From Flavobacterium frigoritolerans (lineage in GTDB: Bacteria; Bacteroidota; Bacteroidia; Flavobacteriales; Flavobacteriaceae), in contig NZ_JAOZEV010000016.1 in assembly GCF_025847275.1 (NCBI RefSeq), forward strand, positions 1 through 64,000: a stretch of 64,000 bases of DNA. Reading direction: 5' to 3'. The notes beneath the pieces are model-generated. The model ran no database searches. It had not been told where the DNA came from and saw only the letters and a program-made list of their open reading frames with translations. This document shows positions 1 to 9,083 of this stretch, in pieces (position 1 is the first letter of the stretch; each line of letters begins with the position of its first letter). The translations under genes were made by a program, and so were the position numbers.

Positions 1-63
1 GTGATTCATGAAACTGGAGATTCTTCTTTGGGGCAGGAAGACAATATTGGGGTTATATTATAA
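1..63 (+). CDS. C-terminal tail of an unknown protein (partial)
   Basis: Only the last 20 codons and a TAA stop of a gene entering from the left edge are present; the tail ends EDNIGVIL. The other two plus-strand frames meet stops almost at once, so this is the only open frame. A DNIxV-like ending also occurs near the end of PP2C-type phosphatases, but the piece is too short to assign. Confidence 0.4.
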   Translation: MIHETGDSSLGQEDNIGVIL

Positions 64-471
64 TATTTGTTTCGTATGTAAATTGAACCTTTACGACTTC
101 GCGACTTTGAGAGAAATTATTTTAGCGTGACTCTGTCTAATCTTTATGGCTCTTAGCGAAATAGCTTAGTTAATTGTTAGTAAGCTAATTTTGCAGTTTA
201 ATGAAAATGAATCTGTGTGCAACTTCACGTAATATAATCTGGAAGAAATAGATTTATAAATGCTGCGAAACAAACTTTATGGTAATCTATTGTATTATTA
301 TTTTGAATGAAATACATATTATAGACTACAAACAATAATTTTCAATCTATTATATAAGTTATCATTTTGACTGTAATCATTAAAAATAAAGCCTTAAAAT
401 GGCAATAGGAATAACTGAAAAGAGTTTAGTTGAATAATGACTAAAGAATCTTATCTCTCATGTATAGGTAT
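64..471. other. Long intergenic region with a decayed repeat
   Basis: No convincing gene is present on either strand. Around 90-170 there are words such as cgcgactttgagag and ttagcgtgactc, which look like a decayed copy of the CGCAAAG-type repeats seen intact at 24291-24410 and 53588-53700. The rest is AT-rich sequence in which I see no structure. Confidence 0.4.
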
Positions 472-499
472 AAAAAAACCTGCTCGATTGAGCAGGTTT
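472..499 (-). terminator. Terminator of the AsmA-like gene
   Basis: A 10-bp perfect stem (AAACCTGCTC / GAGCAGGTTT) with a GATT loop lies 23 bp beyond the stop of the AsmA-like gene. On the minus strand it is followed by a run of U. Confidence 0.85.
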
Positions 500-521
500 G
501 TGGATTATGTGATTATTTAGA

Positions 522-3293
522 TTAATCTTCAGTGTCTTGAGTTTCTTCTAGATCTTCTGATTTTCTTCCTATTTTTATTTTAGGATTGTCTTTAGTTCCT
601 TTGATTATTAATGGAATTCCTAAAATTCCTAATGGAGGTAAGCCTAATCTCATTTTTATGTTTAGTTTTCCATCTAAACTGGTTGTTCCTTCTATTCTTG
701 GTCTGAAACCTGCAAATTTGAATTTGAATCGCTCTAGGGTAATTATATTATTTTTGATGCTACTCTTAATGTCAACTTTAGTGATTTGCGGATTTTTAAT
801 AGCTTCATGGCTTGTTGTTTTGCTTACAGCATTAAACATTTTCATACCATATAACTTGATATCTTTCACAGATATAACTCCTTCACCTACTATTGAAGGA
901 TAAACAGGTTCCATGTTGGCATTAAGTCTCCCTTTTAATTTGTAATCTAGCGAAATAGTTCCTTGTGCTTTTTCTGCAGCACTAGCCATTTTTCTAAACA
1001 TTTCAATTTCATTATAGGCCTTTTTAACGTCAAAATCTGTAGCTTTAATAGAGTAGCTAAACAAAGCTTTTTTCATCGTTAAGGATTGGTAAGTTGCATC
1101 CATGTTTACTTCGCAACCTATTAGATTAAAACCTGTATTTTGCATAGTTAAAATCCCTTTATTCATTTTAAGATTTCCTTTGGCATTATTTAAGGCTAGT
1201 TTATTGAAATTTACCTTTTGTGCATTTGCCTGAAATTGCAAATTAAAATTCTTCGGAATTATAATGACTCCTGTTTGAGTTACTTCTACTTTTGGCACTT
1301 CAGTACTTGTACTAGGGGCAGCTGTTGTATTACTTATCTCAGTAGTTGTACTCGACATAAATTCATCAGCATTGATGTAGTTTGAATTTATGACAAATGA
1401 TCCTTTTAAGACACCAGTTTTGGTTGTCATAAAATTAAAGACATTTTGTAAATATCCGTTCATTTTAAAATCTGATTGACCATATGCTGACGTAAAGTTT
1501 TTGAAAAACATTTTGTCTTGGTTTATTTTAAAAATACCTTCTTTAATAATAAACTTCTTAGGCAGATATTCAGATACAATTCCGATATTTTTAATTTCAA
1601 GAGTCCCTTTATTATTAAGTTTGCTGTAGTTTCCTTTTTCGGCATCACTTTGTTTGCCTTTTAAAACTAAATCGGCTTTAATTGAACCATCTAAATCCAA
1701 TCCTTTTTGAGAAAAAACTCGATATATTTTACTTATATCTAGTTCTCCTTTAGCTTTAATATCATAAGTAAGATCATTAAAATTGCTCAAGTCAGCATTA
1801 ATAAAAAAGGGTTTTCCTTCAAAGGTTATTTGTGCTGGTGATAATTTAACTTTCAAATCATCAAAAGTTCCCTTATCATTATTAATTTTTGATACGATAG
1901 TTATATCAGTAATTGGATTTGGATAATATTTAGTTTTTATATATCCATTTTTTAAATTTATAGTACCTGAGGTTACTGGGAAAAGTTTGTTTTTTAAATC
2001 AAAAATACCTTTTGCTTTAATATCGCCAATAAGATTCCCTTTTAACTCTATATCTGGAATTCCAAATGCCTGAGTTAGTTTTTCTAAATCTATCTGACTG
2101 TTTAGGTCAACGTTTACTTCTGGAGTATTTACTCCTTTTACATAAAATTTAGATTTTAAATAATCTTTATTTATGTTTAAGGCTAAGTTTTTTGCATCAA
2201 CTATTAAAAGGTCTGGATTTAATGAAGGTAATTTTGTATTTATATCTAGATTTAAATTTGAAACAGGAAATGAACTTTTATTATAGTTTACATAACCATC
2301 GTTTATTTTTAAATCGACGTTTAAATCTGGTGCAATGTTCTGTGAGGCGATATATTTACCTTTTAAGGTAAGTAATAGATTTGTATTTCCTTTTAAATCT
2401 GTTTTTGATAGCCAGGTAATGAATTTAGGAGGGAATGCTGTAAACACATCATGTAATTGACTATTATCTGACTTTATTACAAAATCGATATTATAACCGT
2501 CTTTCAAAAAGTCAAATTTCCCTTTAAAATCGACAATCAATTGATTTATTTTTAAATTGTTTTGTTCGAAAAAGAATGATAAAGAGTTTACATTTACTTT
2601 TGTAATTAAGTCAGCATCTACCTTTTTATTCATTAAGTAAGGCTCATTTTCATATAAGATGTTAAGCTTTTCGATTCTAGCTTTTGAATATAAATCGAAG
2701 ATATCTTTACTTAAATCTCCCTTTCCAGAATAATTAAACCCAAAAACATCCAGATGTACATTGGTTGATTGATCATCATAGACTATTTTGCTATTGATGA
2801 TTTCAATTTTTTCTAATTTTAAAGAGGTATCATCACTATTCTCATCTGCTTTTTCTGCTTCAGCTTCGGATGATTTATAAACATTATAATTTGCTTCTCC
2901 ATTTTTATTAACTTTCACATTAATAAAAGAATTAGATAAATATATTTGATCTATGCTAACGGTTTCTCCAAAGAATAAACTACTTATGTTGATACCAAAA
3001 GAAACTTCCTTAGCAGTAACAAAGTTTTCTTTTTGAAATGGAGCTGATCCATTTAATTTTAAATCATTTAAAGTTAAAGTTAATGATGGAAAATGATGAA
3101 AAAAAGAAATGTTGGCATCCGAATAATTTAGCTCAGCATTAAGTTTCTTATTTGCTGTTTTTTTTATTTCTTCTTTTATCTTATCTGAAAAAACGTAAGG
3201 AGTTATAAAAAGTAATGCTAAAATAACGACAAGCGCTATTCCAATGTATTTTACTATTCTGTATAAAATGGGTTTTAGATTACTTTTTGCCAT
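522..3293 (-). CDS. AsmA-family envelope protein
   Basis: This 923-residue protein has one N-terminal membrane anchor (about residues 13-32, IVKYIGIALVVILALLF) and a very long beta-rich body of repeating LxLNxxxxNG and LKGK units, as in AsmA/TamB-like lipid-transport bridge proteins. The end (LRLGLPPLGILGIPLIIKGT) is the conserved AsmA-like C-terminal segment of Bacteroidota. By family knowledge it probably spans the periplasm from the inner membrane and helps move phospholipid or assemble the outer membrane; the substrate cannot be read from sequence. A Thr/Ser-rich low-complexity stretch near residues 650-670 is probably a linker. It starts 26 bp after miaE ends and ends in a clear terminator, so the two are probably cotranscribed. 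Confidence 0.85.
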   Translation of the reverse strand: MAKSNLKPILYRIVKYIGIALVVILALLFITPYVFSDKIKEEIKKTANKKLNAELNYSDANISFFHHFPSLTLTLNDLKLNGSAPFQKENFVTAKEVSFGINISSLFFGETVSIDQIYLSNSFINVKVNKNGEANYNVYKSSEAEAEKADENSDDTSLKLEKIEIINSKIVYDDQSTNVHLDVFGFNYSGKGDLSKDIFDLYSKARIEKLNILYENEPYLMNKKVDADLITKVNVNSLSFFFEQNNLKINQLIVDFKGKFDFLKDGYNIDFVIKSDNSQLHDVFTAFPPKFITWLSKTDLKGNTNLLLTLKGKYIASQNIAPDLNVDLKINDGYVNYNKSSFPVSNLNLDINTKLPSLNPDLLIVDAKNLALNINKDYLKSKFYVKGVNTPEVNVDLNSQIDLEKLTQAFGIPDIELKGNLIGDIKAKGIFDLKNKLFPVTSGTINLKNGYIKTKYYPNPITDITIVSKINNDKGTFDDLKVKLSPAQITFEGKPFFINADLSNFNDLTYDIKAKGELDISKIYRVFSQKGLDLDGSIKADLVLKGKQSDAEKGNYSKLNNKGTLEIKNIGIVSEYLPKKFIIKEGIFKINQDKMFFKNFTSAYGQSDFKMNGYLQNVFNFMTTKTGVLKGSFVINSNYINADEFMSSTTTEISNTTAAPSTSTEVPKVEVTQTGVIIIPKNFNLQFQANAQKVNFNKLALNNAKGNLKMNKGILTMQNTGFNLIGCEVNMDATYQSLTMKKALFSYSIKATDFDVKKAYNEIEMFRKMASAAEKAQGTISLDYKLKGRLNANMEPVYPSIVGEGVISVKDIKLYGMKMFNAVSKTTSHEAIKNPQITKVDIKSSIKNNIITLERFKFKFAGFRPRIEGTTSLDGKLNIKMRLGLPPLGILGIPLIIKGTKDNPKIKIGRKSEDLEETQDTED

Positions 3294-3319
3294 AATATGT
3301 ATATTGAAAAAATTAGTTT

Positions 3320-3901
3320 TTATCCGTGAATAGTTTCTTGTTTGCCATAGTTTGTTATAATTGAGGTTTCAAATTCAATCCATTCAGCCCAACGTTTATC
3401 AACATCTATATTGTCTGTGTACTTTCTTGCAAATCCAAGAAAAGTAGTGTAATGTCCTGCTTCTGATATCATTAAATCACGGTAGAATTTTGCTAATTCC
3501 TGATCTTGAATATTTTCTGAAAGCACTTTAAAGCGTTCACAGCTTCTGGCTTCAATCATAGCAGAAAATAACAGACGATCAACTAATGCATCTTTTCGAC
3601 TACCATCTTTTTTCATGAATTTAAATAATTCATTTACATAATGATCTTTGCGTTCACGGCCAAGAGTTAATCCTTTCCTTTTAATTAAATCATGTACCAT
3701 TTGTAAATGCTCTAATTCTTCTCTTGCAATTATCAATAGCTCAGTTACTAATTCTTCTAATTCTGAATTGTAAGTTATTAGACTAATTGCATTTGAAGCA
3801 GCTTTTTGCTCACACCAAGCATGGTCGGTTAGAATCTCTTCGATATTTGATTCGACAATGTTTACCCAACGTGGGTCTGTAGCTAATTTTAATCCTAACA
3901 T
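3320..3901 (-). CDS. miaE: tRNA 2-methylthio-N6-isopentenyladenosine hydroxylase MiaE
   Basis: The 193-residue product has the ferritin-like four-helix diiron pattern of MiaE: E31 in DHAWCEQKAA, E62xxH65 in AREELEHLQ, a glutamate in IEARSCERF, and ExxH in SEAGHYTTF. The family uses O2 to hydroxylate the isopentenyl group of ms2i6A37 in tRNAs that read UNN codons. Length is normal and the start at 3901 follows a TAnnTTTG box (3922-3929). It sits upstream of the AsmA-like gene on the same strand with no terminator between them. The link is probably only transcriptional. The assignment is firm at family level. Confidence 0.9.
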   Translation of the reverse strand: MLGLKLATDPRWVNIVESNIEEILTDHAWCEQKAASNAISLITYNSELEELVTELLIIAREELEHLQMVHDLIKRKGLTLGRERKDHYVNELFKFMKKDGSRKDALVDRLLFSAMIEARSCERFKVLSENIQDQELAKFYRDLMISEAGHYTTFLGFARKYTDNIDVDKRWAEWIEFETSIITNYGKQETIHG

Positions 3902-3921
3902 GATATTTAATTTATAACCTA

Positions 3922-3929
3922 CAAAATTA
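3922..3929 (-). promoter_or_regulatory. -7 promoter box upstream of miaE
   Basis: The minus strand reads TAATTTTG, an exact match to the Bacteroidota -7 consensus TAnnTTTG, about 20 bp before the miaE start. No clear -33 TTG element is visible. Confidence 0.45.
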
Positions 3930-4010
3930 GTGTTTTATTCCTGATTTTTGGATTTAATGATGATATTGCCACTTAAATAGTATTATTTTGTAGTTGAAAT
4001 AAATTTAGGT

Positions 4011-5255
4011 ATGAATAAGCTTAGAAAGCTTTTAATAATTGGTTTTGTATGGCCTGAGCCAAATTCATCGGCAGCAGGAGGAAGAATGATGCAATTAATT
4101 TCGATTTTTCAAGAGCAAGGATTTGATGTTACATTTGCTAGTCCAGCTTTGGATAGTGATTTTATGATTGATTTGACTGCGTTAGGAATTGAGAAAAAAA
4201 CGATTGCTCTAAATTGTTCCAGTTTTGATAATTACATAAAAGAATTAAATCCATCGGTTGTTTTGTTTGATCGGTTTATGATTGAAGAACAATTTGGGTG
4301 GCGTGTATCTGAAAATTGTCCTGATGCATTGCGTATTTTGGATACAGAAGATTTGCATTGTTTGCGTCATGCCCGCCAAAAAGCATTCAAAGAAAATAGA
4401 AATTTTGTAGTTAAGGATTTATTTTCAGAAGAAATAGCCAAGAGAGAAATCGCTAGTATTTTACGTTGTGATTTGTCTTTGATAATTTCTGAGTTTGAAA
4501 TGGAATTACTAGAGTCGGTATTTAAAATTGATACTGCTTTATTGTATTACTTACCTTTTTTGTTAGAGCCAATTTCAAAGCAAATGCTAGACGAATTACC
4601 TTCTTTTGATGAGAGGGCTGACTTTATTTTTATTGGTAATTTTTTGCATGAACCCAATTGGAATACTGTTCAATATCTAAAAGAGTCAATTTGGCCTTTG
4701 ATAAAAAAACAATTACCAGATGCAGTTTTAAATATTTATGGCGCTTATCCTTCACAAAAAGTATTACAATTGCATCACCCTAAATCTGGTTTTTGTATTA
4801 TGGGACGTGCAGATAATGCTCAGAAAGTAGTTCGAAAAGCTAGGATGGTTTTGGCTCCGATACGATTTGGTGCTGGTTTAAAGGGGAAGTTAGTTGAAGC
4901 TATGGAAGTTGGAACACCTAGTATAACAACAACAATAGGTGCAGAAGCGATGAATGGTAAGCTACCTTGGAATGGTTTTATTATTGATGATGCTGAAGAT
5001 ATTGCCAAAGCAGCTGTAGGATTATATCAAGATAAAAATAGTTGGAACGAAGCTCAACTAAAAGGAATTGAAATAATTAATACGCGCTATTTAAAAGATA
5101 ATTTTGCGACAGATTTCGTGAAAATGATTTTCTATATACAATCTAATTTGCAATCGCATCGCAATAATAACTTTATAGGAAGTATGTTGCAATATCATAC
5201 CATGAGAAGTACAAAATACATGTCTAAATGGATTGAGGCAAAAAATAAAAATTAA
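4011..5255 (+). CDS. Glycosyltransferase of the GT4 type
   Basis: The 414-residue product has two Rossmann-like halves. The N-terminal half begins LLIIGFVWPEPNSSAAGGRM, the nucleotide-sugar glycosyltransferase start with a glycine-rich loop. The C-terminal half carries FIGNFLHEPNWNTVQYL, then APIRFGAGLKGKLVEAM, the usual donor-binding region ending in a ...K.VEAM helix, then GTPSITTTIGAEAM. There is no signal peptide, so it is cytoplasmic or peripheral. The acceptor is unknown; no polysaccharide cluster surrounds it. Its TAA overlaps the stop of the convergent AraC gene by 4 bp. Confidence 0.85.
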   Translation: MNKLRKLLIIGFVWPEPNSSAAGGRMMQLISIFQEQGFDVTFASPALDSDFMIDLTALGIEKKTIALNCSSFDNYIKELNPSVVLFDRFMIEEQFGWRVSENCPDALRILDTEDLHCLRHARQKAFKENRNFVVKDLFSEEIAKREIASILRCDLSLIISEFEMELLESVFKIDTALLYYLPFLLEPISKQMLDELPSFDERADFIFIGNFLHEPNWNTVQYLKESIWPLIKKQLPDAVLNIYGAYPSQKVLQLHHPKSGFCIMGRADNAQKVVRKARMVLAPIRFGAGLKGKLVEAMEVGTPSITTTIGAEAMNGKLPWNGFIIDDAEDIAKAAVGLYQDKNSWNEAQLKGIEIINTRYLKDNFATDFVKMIFYIQSNLQSHRNNNFIGSMLQYHTMRSTKYMSKWIEAKNKN

Positions 5256-6130
5256 GCTTCCATTTTTCCAAAACCTACTGTTTCTCTATAAATTTGTGGT
5301 GATACATCGGCATTAGTTTTAAAAAATCGCCTAAAGTAATGTTCGTCTTCATAACCTAATTCATAAGCAATTTCTTTGACTGTTTTGTTGGTCATGTATA
5401 ATTCTCTTTTGGCCTCGATTATTATTCTTTCTGCGATTAAATCGGTTAATGTTTTATTGAAATAAGTTTTAGATAACTTCGCTAGTGCTTTTGGAGAAAT
5501 ATTCAGTAATTCAGCATAATTTCCTGCTGAATGCTTGGTTTTAAAATTTAGTTCAATGGCATCTTTCAGGTTCTGAAGAATAAAAGGTTCTTTCGAATTA
5601 GGCACTGATTTCATTTCTTCTAATTGTTCATTTTTTAATCGGGAAGCTGTAATTAAGAATATTTTTAAGTACGAAATCAATAATTCATATTGCGCTAATT
5701 CTGCATTTTGAATTTCGGTTTTCATTTGTTCTAAAACCATTTTAAAAGTTGCTGCAGCTTGTTCAGTAATGATTGTAAAAGGAGGTTGATAAACATTGTT
5801 GAATAAAATACCATTACAAGAAACTTCTTTTTGATGCATGTGAATGCAATAAAAGTCGGGATGAAAGTGAATTGCAATTCCTTCAATCGGTTCGCTTACA
5901 CAGAGCATAAAAGGTTGATAAGGGGAAAAGGCTAGGAGTGAGTTTTCTTCAAAATGATATTCAGCAAAATCAGCTTTTACTTTCCCTTTTCCTTTGGCTA
6001 CCCATATTAATGAGAAATAATTATTGCGTTGCAAATGGTCAAAATGACTATTGTTGTCAAAAGGAAGCAGCTTAAAAACTAGATTACCATTTTGTGGATT
6101 AATTAAAGTGAAAGCATTCTGACTGCTCAT
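5252..6130 (-). CDS. AraC-family transcriptional regulator
   Basis: The 292-residue protein has an N-terminal cupin-like sensor half (residues 1-160) and a C-terminal double helix-turn-helix of AraC type. The second helix-turn-helix carries the family signature VKEIAYELGYEDEHYFRRFFK followed by SPQIYRE. The sensed ligand is unknown. It is 88 bp downstream of the carboxymuconolactone decarboxylase-like gene on the same strand, which makes that gene or the pair a possible target. Confidence 0.9.
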   Translation of the reverse strand: MSSQNAFTLINPQNGNLVFKLLPFDNNSHFDHLQRNNYFSLIWVAKGKGKVKADFAEYHFEENSLLAFSPYQPFMLCVSEPIEGIAIHFHPDFYCIHMHQKEVSCNGILFNNVYQPPFTIITEQAAATFKMVLEQMKTEIQNAELAQYELLISYLKIFLITASRLKNEQLEEMKSVPNSKEPFILQNLKDAIELNFKTKHSAGNYAELLNISPKALAKLSKTYFNKTLTDLIAERIIIEAKRELYMTNKTVKEIAYELGYEDEHYFRRFFKTNADVSPQIYRETVGFGKMEA

Positions 6131-6218
6131 GATTTTTTTTGTTTTTTAAAATATAAAGATAGTCATGAAAAGAATTCAGAACTATCTTTATAAAGCGTTT
6201 TTGCTTGAATTAGTTTTA

Positions 6219-6761
6219 TTAATTTAAACTTGTCACTGCAGGAAAATCAATTTCTGTGTTGGCTGTATTGTTAAAATAGTTTGTTAAAATATTTAAAGCT
6301 ACATGTCCAATTGTTTCAGCAATTTCAGCATCAGTGACTCCTGCATTTTTTGCTTTGTTTACATCTTCGTCATTTACTAAGCCATTTTTGCTGATTAGTG
6401 TTTTAGCAAATTGTAAAATAGTTTCAATTTTTATGTCGGTTGAGTTTCCAGTTCTTGCTGCTTGCAAAACAGCTGGATCTGCTTTTACTAATTTTTCTCC
6501 AATAAAGGTATGGGCTGCCAAGCAGTAATCGCATGAATTACTTTCAGAAACTGCTAAGGCGATTAATTCTCCTGTTTTGCTGCCTAATTTTCCATGGCTT
6601 AGAGCTCCGCTTAGGTTTAAATAACCTTCTAGTACTGCTGGAGAATTTCCCATTGTTCTCATCATGTTCGGAACAACTCCTAATTTTGCTTGTACAGCGT
6701 TGAATAAATCTTTAGTTTTTCCTGTTACTTCTTCTGGGTTTAATGCTGTTAATCGTGTCAT
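6219..6761 (-). CDS. Carboxymuconolactone decarboxylase / AhpD-like protein
   Basis: The 180-residue all-helical protein carries the AhpD-like core SNSCDYCLAAHTFIGEKL, with a CxxC pair and a following histidine. In AhpD-like proteins these form the redox-active peroxidase centre. It most resembles the 'uncharacterized peroxidase-related' group within the carboxymuconolactone decarboxylase superfamily, so a thiol peroxidase role is likelier than aromatic ring degradation. No aromatic catabolism genes are near. The AraC gene lies just downstream on the same strand. Confidence 0.85.
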   Translation of the reverse strand: MTRLTALNPEEVTGKTKDLFNAVQAKLGVVPNMMRTMGNSPAVLEGYLNLSGALSHGKLGSKTGELIALAVSESNSCDYCLAAHTFIGEKLVKADPAVLQAARTGNSTDIKIETILQFAKTLISKNGLVNDEDVNKAKNAGVTDAEIAETIGHVALNILTNYFNNTANTEIDFPAVTSLN

Positions 6762-6887
6762 CGTATTTAATTTTTGTGTTATTTATTTGTTGTTGTCTTT
6801 TGACATTACAAAGGTGCTACGATTACAGATTTTAGGACATGGAGAATTTACGCTATGTAATGGATAATTTTCCCTGTAGTTTTTTTT

Positions 6888-6970
6888 AGGAGCTAATCCC
6901 GCTATTCGTTATAATCTTTTGCTTTTTAAAGAAAAAAGCAAAAGGATTTCCACTTCTATCGGGGCTCGGG
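6888..6970 (-). repeat. Hairpin repeat, copy A
   Basis: On the minus strand it reads GATAGAAGTGGAAATCC, then a 12-bp stem (CTTTTGCTTTTT at 6916-6927 with its complement at about 6933-6944), then ATAACGAATAGCGGGATTAGCTCC. Copy B (36908-36985) keeps both flanks while its stem has a different sequence, so structure rather than stem sequence is conserved. Confidence 0.7.
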
Positions 6971-7026
6971 CAATTGTTTTCACAAGAATGTTTCTCGTTC
7001 CTCGAAATGACAAATAAGAATAAAAA

Positions 7027-7060
7027 AAATCCCCGATTACAAGGTGTAACTGGGGATTTT
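7027..7060 (-). terminator. Terminator-like hairpin downstream of the M1-peptidase region
   Basis: The stem AAAATCCCC / GGGGATTTT encloses a second stem TTACA / TGTAA, with A/T runs on both sides. It lies 83-116 bp past the stop of the M1 peptidase gene. Confidence 0.6.
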
Positions 7061-7075
7061 TTGCTTTGCAGTTTT

Positions 7076-7125
7076 CAGTCGCAGTCTTTGGTCAAATTGT
7101 AAGCTGAAAATTGAGACTGCGACTG
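7076..7125. repeat. 12-bp inverted repeat with CAGTCGCAG words
   Basis: Perfect arms CAGTCGCAGTCT (7076-7087) and AGACTGCGACTG (7114-7125) flank a 26-bp loop, followed by TAAACTGAAACTGAA. The same words occur in the tandem array at 37691-38078 and near 58887-58908, so this is a dispersed repeat family. Confidence 0.65.
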
Positions 7126-7142
7126 TAAACTGAAACTGAATA

Positions 7143-8990
7143 CTATTTTAAAACGCCTTCAACAGCTTGAACGGTTGTTGCGTGATAACCAGATTTAGCT
7201 TTGTCAAAAATTTGTTTTGCCCAAACTTTTCCTTCCGGTGTTTTTGCCATTTCTTTATAGAGCATCATTACCGATCCGGTTCTGCTGCTTGAAATCAGAA
7301 ATTGTTCAATTGCAGGATTAGCAGCTGTGTATTTATAGCGAATCGATGGAATAAACCATTGACGTTTGATAACGAAATTACCGCCTTTTGTAAAGTTGAA
7401 TTCACCATCAAGTGCTTCCATTTCTTTTGCAGTGATGTCTGTTGGTAGATTATCTATAAAATGCTGTTTTTCTGCAGTTGTTGTAATTTTTTGACTTAAT
7501 CCTTTAACTCCGGTTTCTCTCCAGCTTTTTTGGATTTTATCAATTGCATCAAAATCAGCAGAGCTTACTGGAGTAATATTTGATGGAATTCCAGGTTTGT
7601 AAATCCAATCTTCGGCTTTTATTTTATCAGTAAGTGCTTTGTCTCCTTTTATAAGGTTTTCATTGTAGTATTTAATGAAATCATCTGTTGTAATAGATTT
7701 AAAAGCGTGTGCTTCAAAATAGTTTTTAATGAAAACGTCAAATTTTTCACGTCCAACCGCATTTTCAATAACTCTTAAAAAAGCATATCCTTTTACATAA
7801 GGAATCATGCTGATTCCATCATCAGGATTTCTTCCTGTAAGGCTTACTTTTAATCTTGTGTCGGGATTTGTGTCTCCATATTCAGCTACATTGTCAACTA
7901 ATTCTTTGCGGATGATAACGTTTTGCATTTCAAATTCTTTTTCACCAAAGATTGCCTCACCAATTCTATGCTCTACATAAGTGGTGAACCCTTCGTTTAA
8001 CCAAATATCATCCCATGTCGCATTGGTAACTAAGTTTCCGCTCCAGCTATGACCTAATTCATGCGCTAATAAACTAGTTAATGAACGGTCACCAGCGATA
8101 ACACCAGGAGTTAGGAAAGTTAGGTTAGGATTTTCCATTCCGCCATAAGGAAAGCTAGGTGGTAAAACTAATACATCATAACGTCCCCAACGGTAAGGAC
8201 CATAAAGTTTTTCGGCCGCAACTACCATTTTTCCAAGCTCAGCAAATTCCCAAGCTGATTTTTTTAGCATTGATGGTTCTGCATAAACACCTGTTCTATC
8301 ATCGATTGATTGAAATTCTATGTCTCCAACTGCAATTGCCATTAAGTAAGATGGTATTGCTTTGTCTTGTTTAAAAGTATAAACCCCAGTATCATTTTTC
8401 TTTTGCGGGTTAACAGCGCTCATTACGGCCATTAAGTCTTTAGGAACTGTAACTTTTGCATTATAAGTAAAACGAATTGATGGAGAGTCCTGACATGGAA
8501 TCCAGGTACGTGACCAAACGCTTTCTCCTTGCGAGAATAGGAAAGGTTTCTTTTTGTCTGCAGTCTGTTCAGGTTTTAGCCATTGTAACGCTACAGCGTC
8601 TTTGGTTGTGCTGTAGTAGATATTTACTTTGGTTGTATTTGGCTCAATTGTAATGTGAAGTGGTTTTCCGTGAAATTCGATTTCTTTTCCAAGTTCAAAT
8701 TTGGTTTCTTTTTCATCATCTCCTAAAGTTACTTTGGTGATGTTAAGAGTGTTTTCATCAAAGATAATTTCGTTGCCTTTGCTAACGTTGTCGATTTCCC
8801 AAGATGCTTTTCCTGTGATAGATTGTGTTTCGAAATCAACTTTAATGTCAAGGTCTAAGTGTTTTACAACGGCTAGCTCTGGTTTTGAAAAAGAGTGTTC
8901 GTCTTTAACAGCTGTTGGTTTGTTTGTTTCGTCTTTTTTCTGACAGGCTAATGCCGTCAAGAAGATGGTTAGTAGATATATTTTTTTCAT
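7143..8990 (-). CDS. M1-family zinc aminopeptidase, lipoprotein
   Basis: The 615-residue product starts with a lipoprotein signal (cleavage before Cys16 in LTALACQKKDE). It has the M1 exopeptidase motif GGMENPN, the zinc motif HELGHSWSGN (about residue 308) and the third ligand in NEGFTTYVEH. The C-terminal third is helical as in leukotriene A4 hydrolase-type M1 enzymes. It should trim N-terminal residues from peptides at the cell envelope. The KKDE after the lipid cysteine resembles surface-export signals of Bacteroidota lipoproteins, so it may face outward; that is inference. It is separated from pdhC upstream by a terminator. Confidence 0.9.
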   Translation of the reverse strand: MKKIYLLTIFLTALACQKKDETNKPTAVKDEHSFSKPELAVVKHLDLDIKVDFETQSITGKASWEIDNVSKGNEIIFDENTLNITKVTLGDDEKETKFELGKEIEFHGKPLHITIEPNTTKVNIYYSTTKDAVALQWLKPEQTADKKKPFLFSQGESVWSRTWIPCQDSPSIRFTYNAKVTVPKDLMAVMSAVNPQKKNDTGVYTFKQDKAIPSYLMAIAVGDIEFQSIDDRTGVYAEPSMLKKSAWEFAELGKMVVAAEKLYGPYRWGRYDVLVLPPSFPYGGMENPNLTFLTPGVIAGDRSLTSLLAHELGHSWSGNLVTNATWDDIWLNEGFTTYVEHRIGEAIFGEKEFEMQNVIIRKELVDNVAEYGDTNPDTRLKVSLTGRNPDDGISMIPYVKGYAFLRVIENAVGREKFDVFIKNYFEAHAFKSITTDDFIKYYNENLIKGDKALTDKIKAEDWIYKPGIPSNITPVSSADFDAIDKIQKSWRETGVKGLSQKITTTAEKQHFIDNLPTDITAKEMEALDGEFNFTKGGNFVIKRQWFIPSIRYKYTAANPAIEQFLISSSRTGSVMMLYKEMAKTPEGKVWAKQIFDKAKSGYHATTVQAVEGVLK

Positions 8991-9028
8991 TTTTATAAAA
9001 AATTGATTTAAAAATGTAAATTAAATAA

Positions 9029-9064
9029 AAAAATCCCATTTTGAACTTTCAAAATGGGATTTTT
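9029..9064 (-). terminator. Terminator of the pdhA-pdhC operon
   Basis: A 15-bp perfect stem (AAAAATCCCATTTTG / CAAAATGGGATTTTT) with a 6-base loop lies 20 bp beyond the pdhC stop and is followed by U residues on the minus strand. Confidence 0.9.
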
Positions 9065-9083
9065 AATATAAAATAGTAACGAA

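Larger units (their letters stand above)
6762..7142. other. Intergenic region made of short repeats
   Basis: No gene is seen. From left to right it holds a hairpin repeat of the type also found at 36908-36985 (6888-6970), a piece reading ctcgttcctcgaaatgaca at about 6992-7011 that looks like a dispersed Flavobacterium word, a terminator-like hairpin (7027-7060), and an inverted repeat (7076-7125). Confidence 0.6.
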
